Made by a program: the position numbers and the translations under genes | Shown: positions 1 through 10,437 of the stretch, in pieces | Layout of the letters: each line of letters begins with the position of its first letter | Numbering within the stretch: position 1 is the first letter of the stretch | Source of the DNA: Congeria kusceri | Taxonomy: Eukaryota > Mollusca > Bivalvia > Myida > Dreissenidae | Assembly (NCBI GenBank): GCA_027627225.1 | Contig: CM051027.1 | Location: 92,111,151-92,175,150, forward strand | Reading direction: 5' to 3' | Length of the DNA: 64,000 nt | Notes under the pieces: generated by a model | Seen by the model: the letters and a program-made list of their open reading frames with translations, nothing else | The model's database searches: none | What the model was told of the DNA's origin: nothing

Positions 1-352
1 TTGTGCAAATGAATTCCATTGAGTACTACTATGGCACCGAATGCCCTTTTTAAAAACTAAGAACAGCTTTTGTGTTAAAAATAACTTTTGTGAAAAATTA
101 TCTTGGGTGTTTGTGGCATTTGTGGTGTAGGGAAGACATATCCAGTAAAAATATTTTGGAACATTAAAAATAAACATTAACATTAACAATTTGTCAGTGA
201 ACATTTACTGCATTTTACCCTAACGGAATGTAGATCTAGTGAAGAATTGGGTTAAAATATGCAATCTTACAGTTACAAATAAATACAGCAAATTCAGTGC
301 ATCATTGCTTTAAATCATGGAGATTTGTAAACCGTTATCTGTTTGTTTTCAG

Positions 353-2293
353 ATATTACCGAGGCACCCATGGTGTAGTGGTAGTTTACGATGTCTGCAG
401 TGGTGAATCCTTCGCCAATGTAAAAAGATGGCTTCACGAAATCGACACAAATTGTGATGTAGTAAATAGAATACTAGGTGAGCCATGGTGTTGATGTTTG
501 TTTGTTTGTTTGGATTTTTTGCCGTTTTTTAACAGTATTTCAGTCATATCACGGCGGTCAGTTAACCTACTCACACTTCCTGGGCAAGCTTAGCCGATCT
601 AAGCGGTTTACCAGTACTAAGTGCACATACTTATGCCAGTAACTGACAACTGCCCTACTTGAATCAGAGGTAGGGGGAGAATGGCCGTATAAATAATTTC
701 ATGACCAATCCCCACACAAGTTGTGGCCAGCTGGGGTTCGAACTCACGATCCCCAGATTGATAGTCTAGCGCTCTACCAATTGAGCTAGCCGGGCCCGGC
801 CGGCATGGTGTTGAAGTTGGATACACATTATGTCTGCATATACAGACATTTAGTAGATTTAGAGATAAACATATTAATAAAAAAGTGTACATGAATGTAT
901 GTAAATGTATATTGGCTCCAAGACTATAAACCTTAAAAATTGAACTTGGTCTTAATCTTAAATATTAGCCAATTAATGTCCGATACCATGTGCGTTGGGT
1001 ATTTAAAGTTGAGACTTGATTTTGGATTGAGTAATTTTATGATCACAAGGCCTGTACACCTAAAACTATTTTCAAATAATTTTGTGTCTACATGATCTTG
1101 TACATGTAGTTTGTGTTGATAAGAAAATTCTCTTTTGTTGTGTAGAATGTGAATCGTGTTAATAATTCTGTTGCAGTTTGCATTTCTACTACAAATTACA
1201 TGCACAATGTTCATAAGAGGCGCGTCATGGGAAACCCGGGCTTAAAGTGTCGTCCCGGATTAGCCTGTGCAGTCCGCACAAGCAAATCCGGGACGACACT
1301 TTCCGCCTACAGTGGATTTATGTTTAGAAGAGACTTCTTTGAAACAGTTAATACCATAAAAGCGGGAAGTGCCATCCAGGATTAACCTGTGGAGACTGCA
1401 CAGGTTAATCAGGGACGACACTTTACACACATGCATTAAGCCTGGTTTTCCCACAACACGCCTCATAAGTATTTTCTTTATTTTAGTTGGTAACAAGGAC
1501 GATGACCCTGACAGAAAAGTTGTTGTAACTTCTGATGCACAGAAGTTTGCGGATCAAATGGGCATACAACTCTTTGAAACTAGTGCCAAAGAAAACAAGA
1601 ATGTCGAGGAGGTAAGCAATTAAGCTTTGTTGACATTTTCTGGTTGGTTGTTTTAACTAAAAGACAGTTATTGTCCTGAAGAATTATTAGAGAGTAACAC
1701 CATTGAAAATCATTTGATGGTTACAGGGTTTATTTATATATGTAAAATAAAACACTTAAAGTTGTAAATCATGAGGTTTTTTCACAGGTTAGTAAGCTTA
1801 ATTCATATTAGTTTGATGTAAGAAACTTATAAATGTACCAGTAATCTATAATAAACTTTGATCTGTATTGATAACTGACTTTAGAAATTAAATTGTGTTT
1901 ATAATTTCATTCTAAACTGACAGAATGAATTGAAATCTGCTTGAAAATTGACATACAAAAATACAGAAAGCACTGAACTATTTGGTCAAATAAATACAAA
2001 AATCTTGCAGCATTTTGCATTGTTTATTGGTATTTTATAGCCTATAAAAACCGATCTGGGTTTTGCCACGAATACTGTTTAAGATTGTATATACAACATT
2101 AAATGATAACGTTTTTAGGCCTGACTGCTGAGCGTTGTTTCATGTATTTCAGATGTTTGTTGCAATAACGAAGCTGGTCTTACAAACGAAAAAGGAACAA
2201 CAGAAAAAGGCAGCCGAGCAAACAAACCCAAGCGACAGAATACGACTAGACAGCCGAAGTAAAGCTAAAAAGCCTAAAGGAAAGTGCTGCTGA
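353..2293 (+). CDS. RAB35: Rab35-type small GTPase, last three coding exons (5' part outside window)
   Basis: The exons are 353-477, 1487-1611 and 2153-2293, with stop TGA at 2291-2293. They join in frame: phase 1 at the first visible junction, phase 0 at the second. About 129 residues are visible of the roughly 200 usual for Rab35, so some 70 residues with the P-loop and switch I lie upstream. The first exon carries the post-switch-II stretch [13 protein letters not shown] and the Rab35-like run [13 protein letters not shown]. The second gives the guanine-specificity motif VGNKDD (NKxD) and the G5 motif ETSAKE. The last encodes a lysine-rich tail ending KGKCC, a double-cysteine geranylgeranylation signal. 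Rab35 is a membrane-anchored switch of the plasma membrane and recycling endosomes. Rab1 is the nearest alternative, but the [13 protein letters not shown] run and the tail favour Rab35. The first intron is almost filled by a SINE and a foldback MITE. Confidence 0.92.
498..803 (-). mobile_element. tRNA-derived SINE, family 1, copy A (Rab35 intron)
   Basis: Read on the minus strand, the element begins with a tRNA-like head. It has an A box (TAGCTCAATTGG) and a B box (GTTCGAACC), followed by a body shared with copies near 9.4-9.7 kb and 33.2-33.5 kb, and ends in a GTTT/CAAA-rich tail. Target-site duplications of 14 bp with one mismatch flank it (484-497 and 804-817, CATGGTGTTGA[T/A]GT). The insertion starts only about 20 bp after the Rab35 donor at 478. 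The tRNA-like head is not a functional tRNA gene, because the acceptor stem does not pair convincingly. Confidence 0.85.
1213..1470. mobile_element. Foldback MITE, copy 1 (Rab35 intron)
   Basis: The terminal inverted repeats read AGGCGCGTCATGGGAAAC at the left and, in reverse complement, GAGGCGTGTTGTGGGAAAAC at the right. Inside are two further hairpins. At 1244-1302 there is a nearly perfect 59-bp palindrome that begins AAAGTGTCGTCCCGGAT and ends with its complement; a second hairpin lies at about 1361-1424. Two related copies lie at 3147-3383 and 4660-4882. There is no coding capacity. The right end is about 16-20 bp from the splice acceptor of the next Rab35 exon. Confidence 0.85.
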
Positions 2294-3146
2294 GTAGTGA
2301 TTAGTGTTGTTAATTGTAGTTAAGAATTGTCATCATTAGATGCGACGCTGATATGAGATGTACAATGACGGGAGACGACCAGTTTTCATGCTCCATTTAA
2401 GTGAAAAAATGGCTGTGGACGATTGTTACTAAATGCTTCATGTTTTGGGTCGACTGGCGTGAGATAAGTTTTTAACTTCATGTATTCCTTTGAAATTTTG
2501 TTTTGTATTCAGCGGTGATTCTGCGTGGTTAAGGATTAAAATAATTCATGCATGCTAAAACAACCAAGTCTTGAGAATTCAGGTATTATTAGTCACTGGG
2601 AGTGTCATTCAAAATGATTTCATATGATGCCTCATTTTCCATAGTATGCCATCAAAATTGGGTGTCTGGTATTAAATGTATGTGGATGTGTAAATATTAT
2701 TAAAAATGGAATGAACAATACTTACAATTTTATGCTAATTTTGCACTATTCTGATCAGTAACATTCTGACCGCAACCACCAAATAGTGTTAACCACAGTG
2801 TATGTCTGTTATAGCAAGTAAGATAGATCATAGATGTTTCGGTTTTCTTTCTCTAATTGACTTGTACATGGGTGTTGAAGATAAAATTGCGTTCATGTCC
2901 ATTCTTAACAAAATTATGAGTTACAGTATAAGGGCAGCATTTTATTGGTTATAATGCATTTCACGGAGGGTGTTAATTGGCATTAAAGGTCTATTCTGAT
3001 TATTATAATTTATTACTTAACACAGAATACATCAGTACTTACTAACTCCTTACTCACTTGACAGTCTGTCTCGCAAGGAAAACATGATTTGCAGACACAA
3101 ATGTTTATATGTGAACATTGATGTATGCTGATGTACATATCTACAT

Positions 3147-3383
3147 ATGAGGCGTGTTGTGGGAAAACTAGGCTATATGCAAGTGCGTAAAGTGTCGTCG
3201 TGGATCAGGGACGGCACTTTCCGCCTACAGTGGTTCATGTTTAGAAGGCACTTCTTTGAAACAGAAAATACTATAAAAGCGGAAAGAGCTTTCCCGGATC
3301 AGCCTGTGTGGACTGCACAGGCGGATCTGGAACGACACTTGATGCATTTGCATTAAGCCTGGTTTTCCCACGACATGCCTCAT
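3147..3383. mobile_element. Foldback MITE, copy 2 (downstream of Rab35)
   Basis: Same family as the element at 1213-1470. The left end is ATGAGGCGTGTTGTGGGAAA and the right end is its near complement. The internal GGACGGCACTTTCCGCC and GGAACGACACTT blocks match, although the first hairpin is partly deleted. ATAT at both edges could be a short target-site duplication. Confidence 0.82.
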
Positions 3384-4449
3384 ATTAATTTCTTACCCTG
3401 CCATTCTGTACTGCGTTTTGTTTGATTAAATTTTGTTTGTTTGTTTGATACATGCATGTATGCTTTATGTGTCAAGTAAATAACACGCATTTGCAGTATA
3501 TTTGTTTAATTGTCTAGTCTTGAAAGATATTTTAATTTTGCTCTTAAAATGCTAGGATTCAATATTTAAATACAACTTTGGTGGAAAATTTGTAGAGGAT
3601 GTATAAATTACTTTATTTTTTAAGTTTTTTTTTATTAGTTGTAAACAATTTGCATGTATGCTTTCACAAAAACAATATTAAGTGTATTTTATAGATGAAT
3701 GTCGAAAGGTTATGCATGGTGTAAATTCTTTTTGATACTTTGTTAATGTAGTGTTTACTATATTTTAACTTCATAAGAAACTGATGAGTTGCATAAAATG
3801 GAATAAGTTTTTCTTGTAAGTAACTATTTTCCTGTAATCACTTTGTTTATTTGTATATTTTATATCTTTAATGTATAATTTATTATTTTTTTGTTATTGT
3901 TTGTGTACAGGTAGGTTGTATGTTACGATTATTTTAAGATGTTCTAGCCAGTTATGTGGTCAGGATCACAACTACGTTAGTAATTTTGCTAAGCAAATCT
4001 GTGCTAATATCTTCAACATTCCTTTGTATTTGTTGCGCGGACTTATTTTTCTAGCATGTATGTTCAAGCTAAATCTGATAATTGAAAAATCTGTTGCAGT
4101 TTATTTATTGAACATTCCGCAATGAAAAAATAGGTAAAAGGATTTTGTTTTATTTTATAGTTCTTTATAGACTTATTAGTTATAAATATCATTTAAATAC
4201 CGAGTTACTTTGGCATATTTCTATGGTTCCATTTTGTATAAAATTAAGTTTATATTATCTATGGAATTAATTTATTTAAATACCAGCAGAGAATGAACTC
4301 TTGGTCAATATAAAAAAAATTCCACAAAAAGTGTAAGTAAGTTTGACAGGTATTGTGTATGTATTGGTAAAGATTGTACCAGAACAGAACTGGAAACTCT
4401 GTTAACCATGTGACAGAAACATAAAATCTGAAGCGATTTTCATGGAACG

Positions 4450-4543
4450 CAGTCTGTGGGAGGGTATGGTATGATGGGTGTGTGAATCCCATGCATCAGT
4501 CTGTGGGAGGGTATGGTATGATGGGTGTGTGAATCCTATGCAT
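4450..4543. repeat. 47-bp tandem duplication
   Basis: Two consecutive copies of a 47-bp unit that starts CAGTCTGTGGGAGGGTATGG, differing at one base near the end. It lies in the intergenic region between Rab35 and AIP, and no gene is seen around it. Confidence 0.85.
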
Positions 4544-4659
4544 AATCTATGTACATGTATCAAAATAGTACTATTAATATTTGTTGAAAAGATGCATTTC
4601 AATGGGCATGTGTAGATGTCTGAATCATCCCTACGTTTAATAATGATGGTACAATGTAT

Positions 4660-4882
4660 ATAAGAGGGGCGTCGTGGGAAAACCGGACTTAATGCATGTG
4701 CGTAAAGTGGCACTTTCCGCTTTTATGGTATTATCTGTTTCAAGGAAGTCTCTTCTAAACATATATCCACTGTAGGCGGAAAGTGCCGTCCTGGATTAGC
4801 CGGTGCGGACTGCACAGGCTAATCCGGGACGACACTTTACGCACATGCATTAAGACCGGTTTTCTCACGACGCGCCACATAA
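4660..4882. mobile_element. Foldback MITE, copy 3 (downstream of Rab35)
   Basis: Third member of the GAGGCGCGTCGTGGGAAAAC family, bounded by TAAGAGGGGCGTCGTGGGAA and its near complement at 4862-4882. The middle segment (4708-4785) is in the opposite orientation to copy 1. The 59-bp type palindrome sits next to the right end. Confidence 0.82.
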
Positions 4883-4999
4883 GTATTGTTCTCATTGTTT
4901 GTATAAACTTCGTACATGATTCAGAGTGATTATTTGATTAAAGAAACCGTTGTCTTCCTTTATGTTTTGTCATTTTATATGATTATATGTATCCTTCAT

Positions 5000-7900
5000 T
5001 TACATGTACTTTTTTTGCACGATATTTCAAATAAATAGCTATGGAGTTATTGTTGTGACATTCTTTATGAAGACATTCAAGATACATGCTCTTATAGATG
5101 CTTTTGAACAGGTATATTAACTTCTGAATGTTTCCTGTAAAGGGTTTTTTGGCCACCATTTATTTGGCACAGTCATTCCATACTATTGGCACACAATACT
5201 TACATTATTCACATTCACTACTTTTTGCATTTAAAATTATTAACTGGTATTTTTTTAATAGTCACATGTTAAATGTTTGGTTTGTATACAAACCCTTCAT
5301 GTTTTATTAACGTGGTTAAACACCGTGTTACTGTGTACGATTATTTCTCCTGTCCTGCAGTACCCTTTGCCTGTCAAATGCTCAATCCTTTTTCCTGCAT
5401 CTCTTTATCATTATTTACCATTTTCTTATCATAGGCCAAGTGCCAATAGATATGTTTAAACAAGTACATAGGTTTTGCATTCTTTTCACCATTTTATGAC
5501 ATTTTTTTTCCTGCCAATTTTCAATACACAGAGCAGTCAGACAATTTCAGTTTATACATGTACATAGTGGAATTTTTATTCATAGGCAGTGTTTAAAGTT
5601 GTTTTTTTTTGCTAAACAGGAATGTTGAAAGACAAGTTTCTGTGAACAGACGTGTTTCAATTATCCTTAAAGGGACAGTTTCACAGTTTGGGATTGGAAA
5701 AATATTTCTCTAAAAGTGGTATTGTAAAACGGGAATTTTAAGAATCTTATCAAAACATTTTGTCTGTTATGCTCTTTTGGTTGAACAAGTTAATTATTTT
5801 GATATTTATTATGCCTTTTTGTGTAAGAATTACTAGGGAATTTCTGCTAGGTAGCAATTTGTTCTTGAAAAATAACAGGTATTTGTTTAACTTTTGACTT
5901 AGCACAAGCAATGTGCTGTCATGCCTTGAAAATATGAACGATAAATGTATTATAGAACAGGAAAGTCAGTTTTAGAAAATTATTTCTCAGAGCTAAAAAT
6001 TGAAATTGCACATTTAAAGTAATAATACGCACATACCATAATTCAAATTTATTTTAATGTAACCAGCAATGCATAATGTTGATTTAGTATTTCATATGTG
6101 TCATATTTATGTTTTGCACCATGTAAACATGATTATTTTGAGGGTATGAATGCTTCTTATACATGTAAATGGATTTGTATCATTTTTGTATCGCCACTCT
6201 GTTTGGAACTTGTTGAATTCTTAAAAACAGCAGATAGTTCCGATTGTTGAGTAAATCTTTTAGAACAGTCTACAATATAATAATACCCTTAAAGCTGTTA
6301 AACTTCTTGTAAATGATACAGATATTCCACTCAACTTTGTTTACATGTAAATTAAAAATAAATCGATACCTTAAAGTGCAATTCGTTTTCTTTTTCAATA
6401 CAATGTTATTCAGTTTGCTGTTAATATAGTGCTATCCAATACAGGACTGCCAGTGTAATTAATTAGTGTGTTAAAATTTTATATGATACTTCCATAACTT
6501 TACGTATTTTGTTGACCAGAACTGTTAAATCCGTATTTTCATGCATTTCTGGATTGTATGTGCAATTTCTTCCATGTCTGAGAACAGAGTAGGCCGAGGG
6601 TACATGCGACATGCATTTTGAGCGCGAAACTGTTGTAGCTGATAAAGTAATGTTAAGCAGAAGCAACAGTTTCATGCTCAAGCTTCTATTAAATTGAGTC
6701 TGATATATATGAATGCACATGTTATACTCATTGTAGTAACACATTTCCAACAAATAGAAAATAAAATTATTACAAAACATGCCCTTGTTGTTTGATTTGG
6801 ATAGAAATGGCCAAGTAGAAAAAGCCATTTGCCTAATTCGCCAATGGCTACACAATTTAGCATTTGGCTGAAAAAAAATCTGTCATCTGTGTCATACCTT
6901 TTTACACAGGCCAAATAACTAGTGCAGTGTTCATTCAAAATGAGTTGAAGCCAAATATTCTAAGTGCAGTACAATTACAATATACTTATTTCTTCTGTTT
7001 CCTCAAAATGATGTACACAGGCATGTTCATGTAAACAGATTCACAAAACTTTGACATTCGTGACATTTTCAAACACAAATGTAATTCAGTGAAGTAATCA
7101 AAAGTTCACACGACAGCCTTTCAAATATGTGGAAACTACTCGTAGTAAACCTACAAAGTTTTGGCAGTTTATTGTCTGGAAGTGCTAGTCTGAAGGATAA
7201 TATTAATCCTGCTCAGAATGCTTACTGGAATGAGTTGAAGATAACAAATATGTGTACAATATTTGCCAAACTTTAACTGATACTCTATATTTGTCAATTT
7301 GTCTGCACAATTATTGAAATGTAACAAAACGAAATGCATGTAGACATCTTTGTGTAAGCCAGTGTGTTTGTAAGTTTTACTGAACAAAGAAAAATATGCT
7401 GGAAGTGGAAAATGATGACCAAGTGGCAAACGGTTCACTGACTGTTTACTATATTAGTGAATAGTTTAGTGATTTGTTTGTGTGCTGATGTAGAAAGAAG
7501 ACCATTTTATCCAATACAAATACTAGTACTTGGGGGGGGGGGGGGGGTTCATTCTTTTTTGGTCTTGTCCAACATCAAGACAACCAGCTTTAATAGTTTG
7601 CGTTTTGTTGTGGTCAGTGCAGATGCGATATAATTTACCTATTAATAATCTTGATGTAAAGGCAAAGATACAAATGTAAAATAACACGAACATGTTTATT
7701 TAGACAACCTATAACAAAACCTAACAATATAAATAAATACAACAATTGCAAGTACTGTAATTTACAATATACAGTTTCTTATACACACATACATTTTTCC
7801 TTCAATATTATAGTACTAAGATGTTCTTACCTTTTCTTAGTGTTAACTGCAAGTATTTGTATTATTCTATTAAACAACAATCATTTCCAATTGAATAAAA

Positions 7901-8100
7901 AACAAAAAAATGAATTGATAAATATTAACTTACATGTACATGTAATTTGGGATTGCTATGCTTTGAAAATGTCACAAGTATTATACGGAAATTACAATTT
8001 TACAAACTACACATGTATACACAACAGAAAATACATCCATGTATTCCATTTGGCAAATGTTACAATACATTTACCAGTATTTTTTTAAACAATAAACACT
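5000..8100. other. Intergenic stretch without recognised gene
   Basis: AT-rich sequence between the Rab35 and AIP 3' ends. The reading frames here are short and show no family resemblance. The only recognisable items are a run of 16 G residues at 7532-7547 and a possible fragment of the AAAGGGAC-type repeat near 5670. Part of it may be 3' untranslated sequence of Rab35, but no polyadenylation site could be fixed by eye. Confidence 0.5.
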
Positions 8101-8120
8101 GTAAACCAATACCATTATTT

Positions 8121-8909
8121 TAACAAGAGCTGTCAGAGGACAGCACGCTCGACACTTCAAAGTATTTCAGTTGGTACACATTATGGAAAGTGGAAGGGGC
8201 ATAAATCTGTTGAAATACAAAGCTAAGTTATGGCAATTATTTCATCAATTTATTTAAGAGAATACTTAATGTCGTTTAAAAAAGTTTCAAGTGAATAACC
8301 TATCAAGTTTTGAAGTTATAAAACTTTTGAATTTAAACTTATACCAGAAAATCTATGTGAAAAAGAAACATAACAGTGTCAAAATACAAAACAATGTTAT
8401 GGGGAATGTAGCACTTGATTTTGGAGTTGATGACAAAGGTACCTTCCAAGTTTCAAGTGAATAACTAAAGTAGTTTTTAAGTTATGAGACTTTACAATAT
8501 AAACTTTAATAAGAAAATCTTTGTGAAAAGGGGGCATAACTATGTCAAAAAAAATTAATTAAGAGTTATGGTGAATGTTGCACCTGACACAGAAGTTAAG
8601 TACAAAGGTATATTCGATGTTTCAAGTTAATAACTTATGTAGTTTTGAAGTGACAAGATGTTTGAATATAAACTATAACCAGAAAATCTATGTGAAATAT
8701 GGGCACAACTCTGTCAAAATACAAAACAGAGTTATGGGGCTTGTTGCACCTGATGTTGGAGTTGATGACAGTATATTCCATTTCATGTGAATAACTTATG
8801 TAGTTTTGAAGTTACAAGACTTTTGAATATAAACTTTACCAAAGATCAGACGTGGACTCTAACGCCGGGCCGAGTAGGAAAGCTCACCTATTCTTCCAAT
8901 AGTCGAGCT
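8121..8909 (-). mobile_element. Composite tandem-core repeat element, type A copy 1
   Basis: The left edge is TAACAAGAGC followed by the hairpin GCTGTC-AGAG-GACAGC. On the minus strand this reads hairpin then TCTTGTTA, the same terminal layout as other families in the window. The core is about four units of roughly 165 bp, each beginning near CAAGTTTCAAGTGAATAAC. The right edge near 8850-8909 (GCTCACCTATTCTTCCAATA) matches the complement of the element start at 41192. Short open frames inside are repeat translations. The tandem core with unique ends resembles bivalve pearl or Helentron-associated elements, which is an inference. Confidence 0.7.
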
Positions 8910-9394
8910 AAAAATGGCTTAAAATTTAGTCTATATTCCGGTAAGTTTGTACATAAACCGATAAACCATTTGAGTTCACCATCTTTCAACTTGAACGAAT
9001 TAATTCTCAGGTCTGACAATCAAATTAACTGCTCAGATACAGTAATTGTAATACTATCTTGTGTGATCCAAATCTGTATGCTAAACACAGAAATGTGTGT
9101 ATCTGTTAAAAGTAGTTCTGAATGCTACATGTACATGGATAAGAAATCCCAGTTTTTAACAAGCAAAAATCACACAGGTAAATTTGATTTTGTAGAATTT
9201 ATCACTCCTTAATTGTCAATATCAGATGACCTTAATGAGATACATGTCCTTTTATATCAATAATAAACAGAACACACTGACACTAGTTTTATGAAAATAT
9301 TGTACTTCTTTAATATTTTTCATTTATTATTTCAAAACAATGCTGGATATTCATCAATGTACACTCAATGCAAGTTGTCTATACCCATACAGTA

Positions 9395-9680
9395 GAGGTT
9401 TATTTGTTTGTTTGGATTTTTCGCCGTATTCAACAGTATTTCAGTCGTATAACGGTGGTCAGTTAACCTACTCACACTTTTCATGGGTAAGCTGGTTTAC
9501 CAGTACTGAATGCACATACTTATGCCAGTAACTGACAACTGCCCTACTTGAATCAGAGGTAGGGGGAGAATGGCCATAGAAATAATTTCATGACCAATCC
9601 CCACACAAGTTATGTGGCCGGGCTAGGAATCAATCCGATCCTCGGATTTGTAGTCCAGCGCTCTACCGGCTGGCTACAGT
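9395..9680 (-). mobile_element. tRNA-derived SINE, family 1, copy B (degenerate)
   Basis: Same body as the SINE at 498-803, including the shared CAGTATTTCAGTC block and the AGGTAGGGGGAGAATGGCC block. The tRNA-like head at about 9610-9680 is decayed and the A box is poorly preserved. Confidence 0.75.
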
Positions 9681-10206
9681 ACAGGTAAATATGCCTACCG
9701 GTACCAGTAATTACAATTTATAGTTTTCTCCACTCAAACCAAATCACAATGTGCATTGTATTGCAGGGACCATGCTTACATTTGCCAAAATCAGCTAATA
9801 GCTACACATCTGAATACATGGTTTTTGGCTACACAACTTTCTTCTGCTATTGATGTTTCATTGTAATATAATAGTTAAAATTATATGTACAATGACCTTA
9901 TTTAAGTATAAGTTATCTGAGTTTTTGGCTTAAGTAATAAATAAGCCAGTGTGAGACCTGCTTTTGTTCTAGTTCTTGCTTCATTTACCTTGTACATGTA
10001 AATGTATGTTGGTGGCAAAGTCAGTTTTCACAAACAAATTTTGTAATCAGTGTTCTATCTTTCTACTAAGCCAGCTATACAGACTGGACCGGACTACAAT
10101 GAAGTGGACCATAGTTTGTAGATTTTCTTTTACTCTTTTATATTCAATCTGTTATAGAAATAATTAAAAACAATCTCTAGACTGTAAATAAGTGAAAATG
10201 ATTTGT

Positions 10207-10212
10207 TTTATT
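10207..10212 (-). terminator. Candidate polyadenylation signal of AIP
   Basis: TTTATT on the + strand reads AATAAA on the minus strand, about 226 bases after the AIP stop codon. It is the plausible first canonical signal, but such hexamers are frequent in this AT-rich DNA. Confidence 0.3.
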
Positions 10213-10437
10213 TTTTAACCGTGATTTTCTTCCTGACCAAAAATCATTAAATTGATGGATCGTAGGTCTAGTTAACTTATAAATTTTGCTGGACGGAGCA
10301 AAAATTTGGTGTACTGGCTCCCTGGTCCACTGGTTAATCGTAAAGACTGAAAAGTGATACTGGTACCAGTTTCACAGATTCTCAATTTCAGTCTTAAAGC
10401 AGGATTACAAAAATAATTAGCTGTACAATTTCTCCTC

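Noticed and set aside
726..803. Possible tRNA gene (also at 33200-33275 and 54245-54330)
   Set aside because: Only A and B boxes are preserved. The arms do not form a complete cloverleaf, and each is joined to a SINE body with target duplications.
7532..7547. Run of 16 G as a regulatory G-quadruplex
   Set aside because: A single homopolymer far from any exon. It may be a sequencing or assembly length artefact, so no function is claimed.
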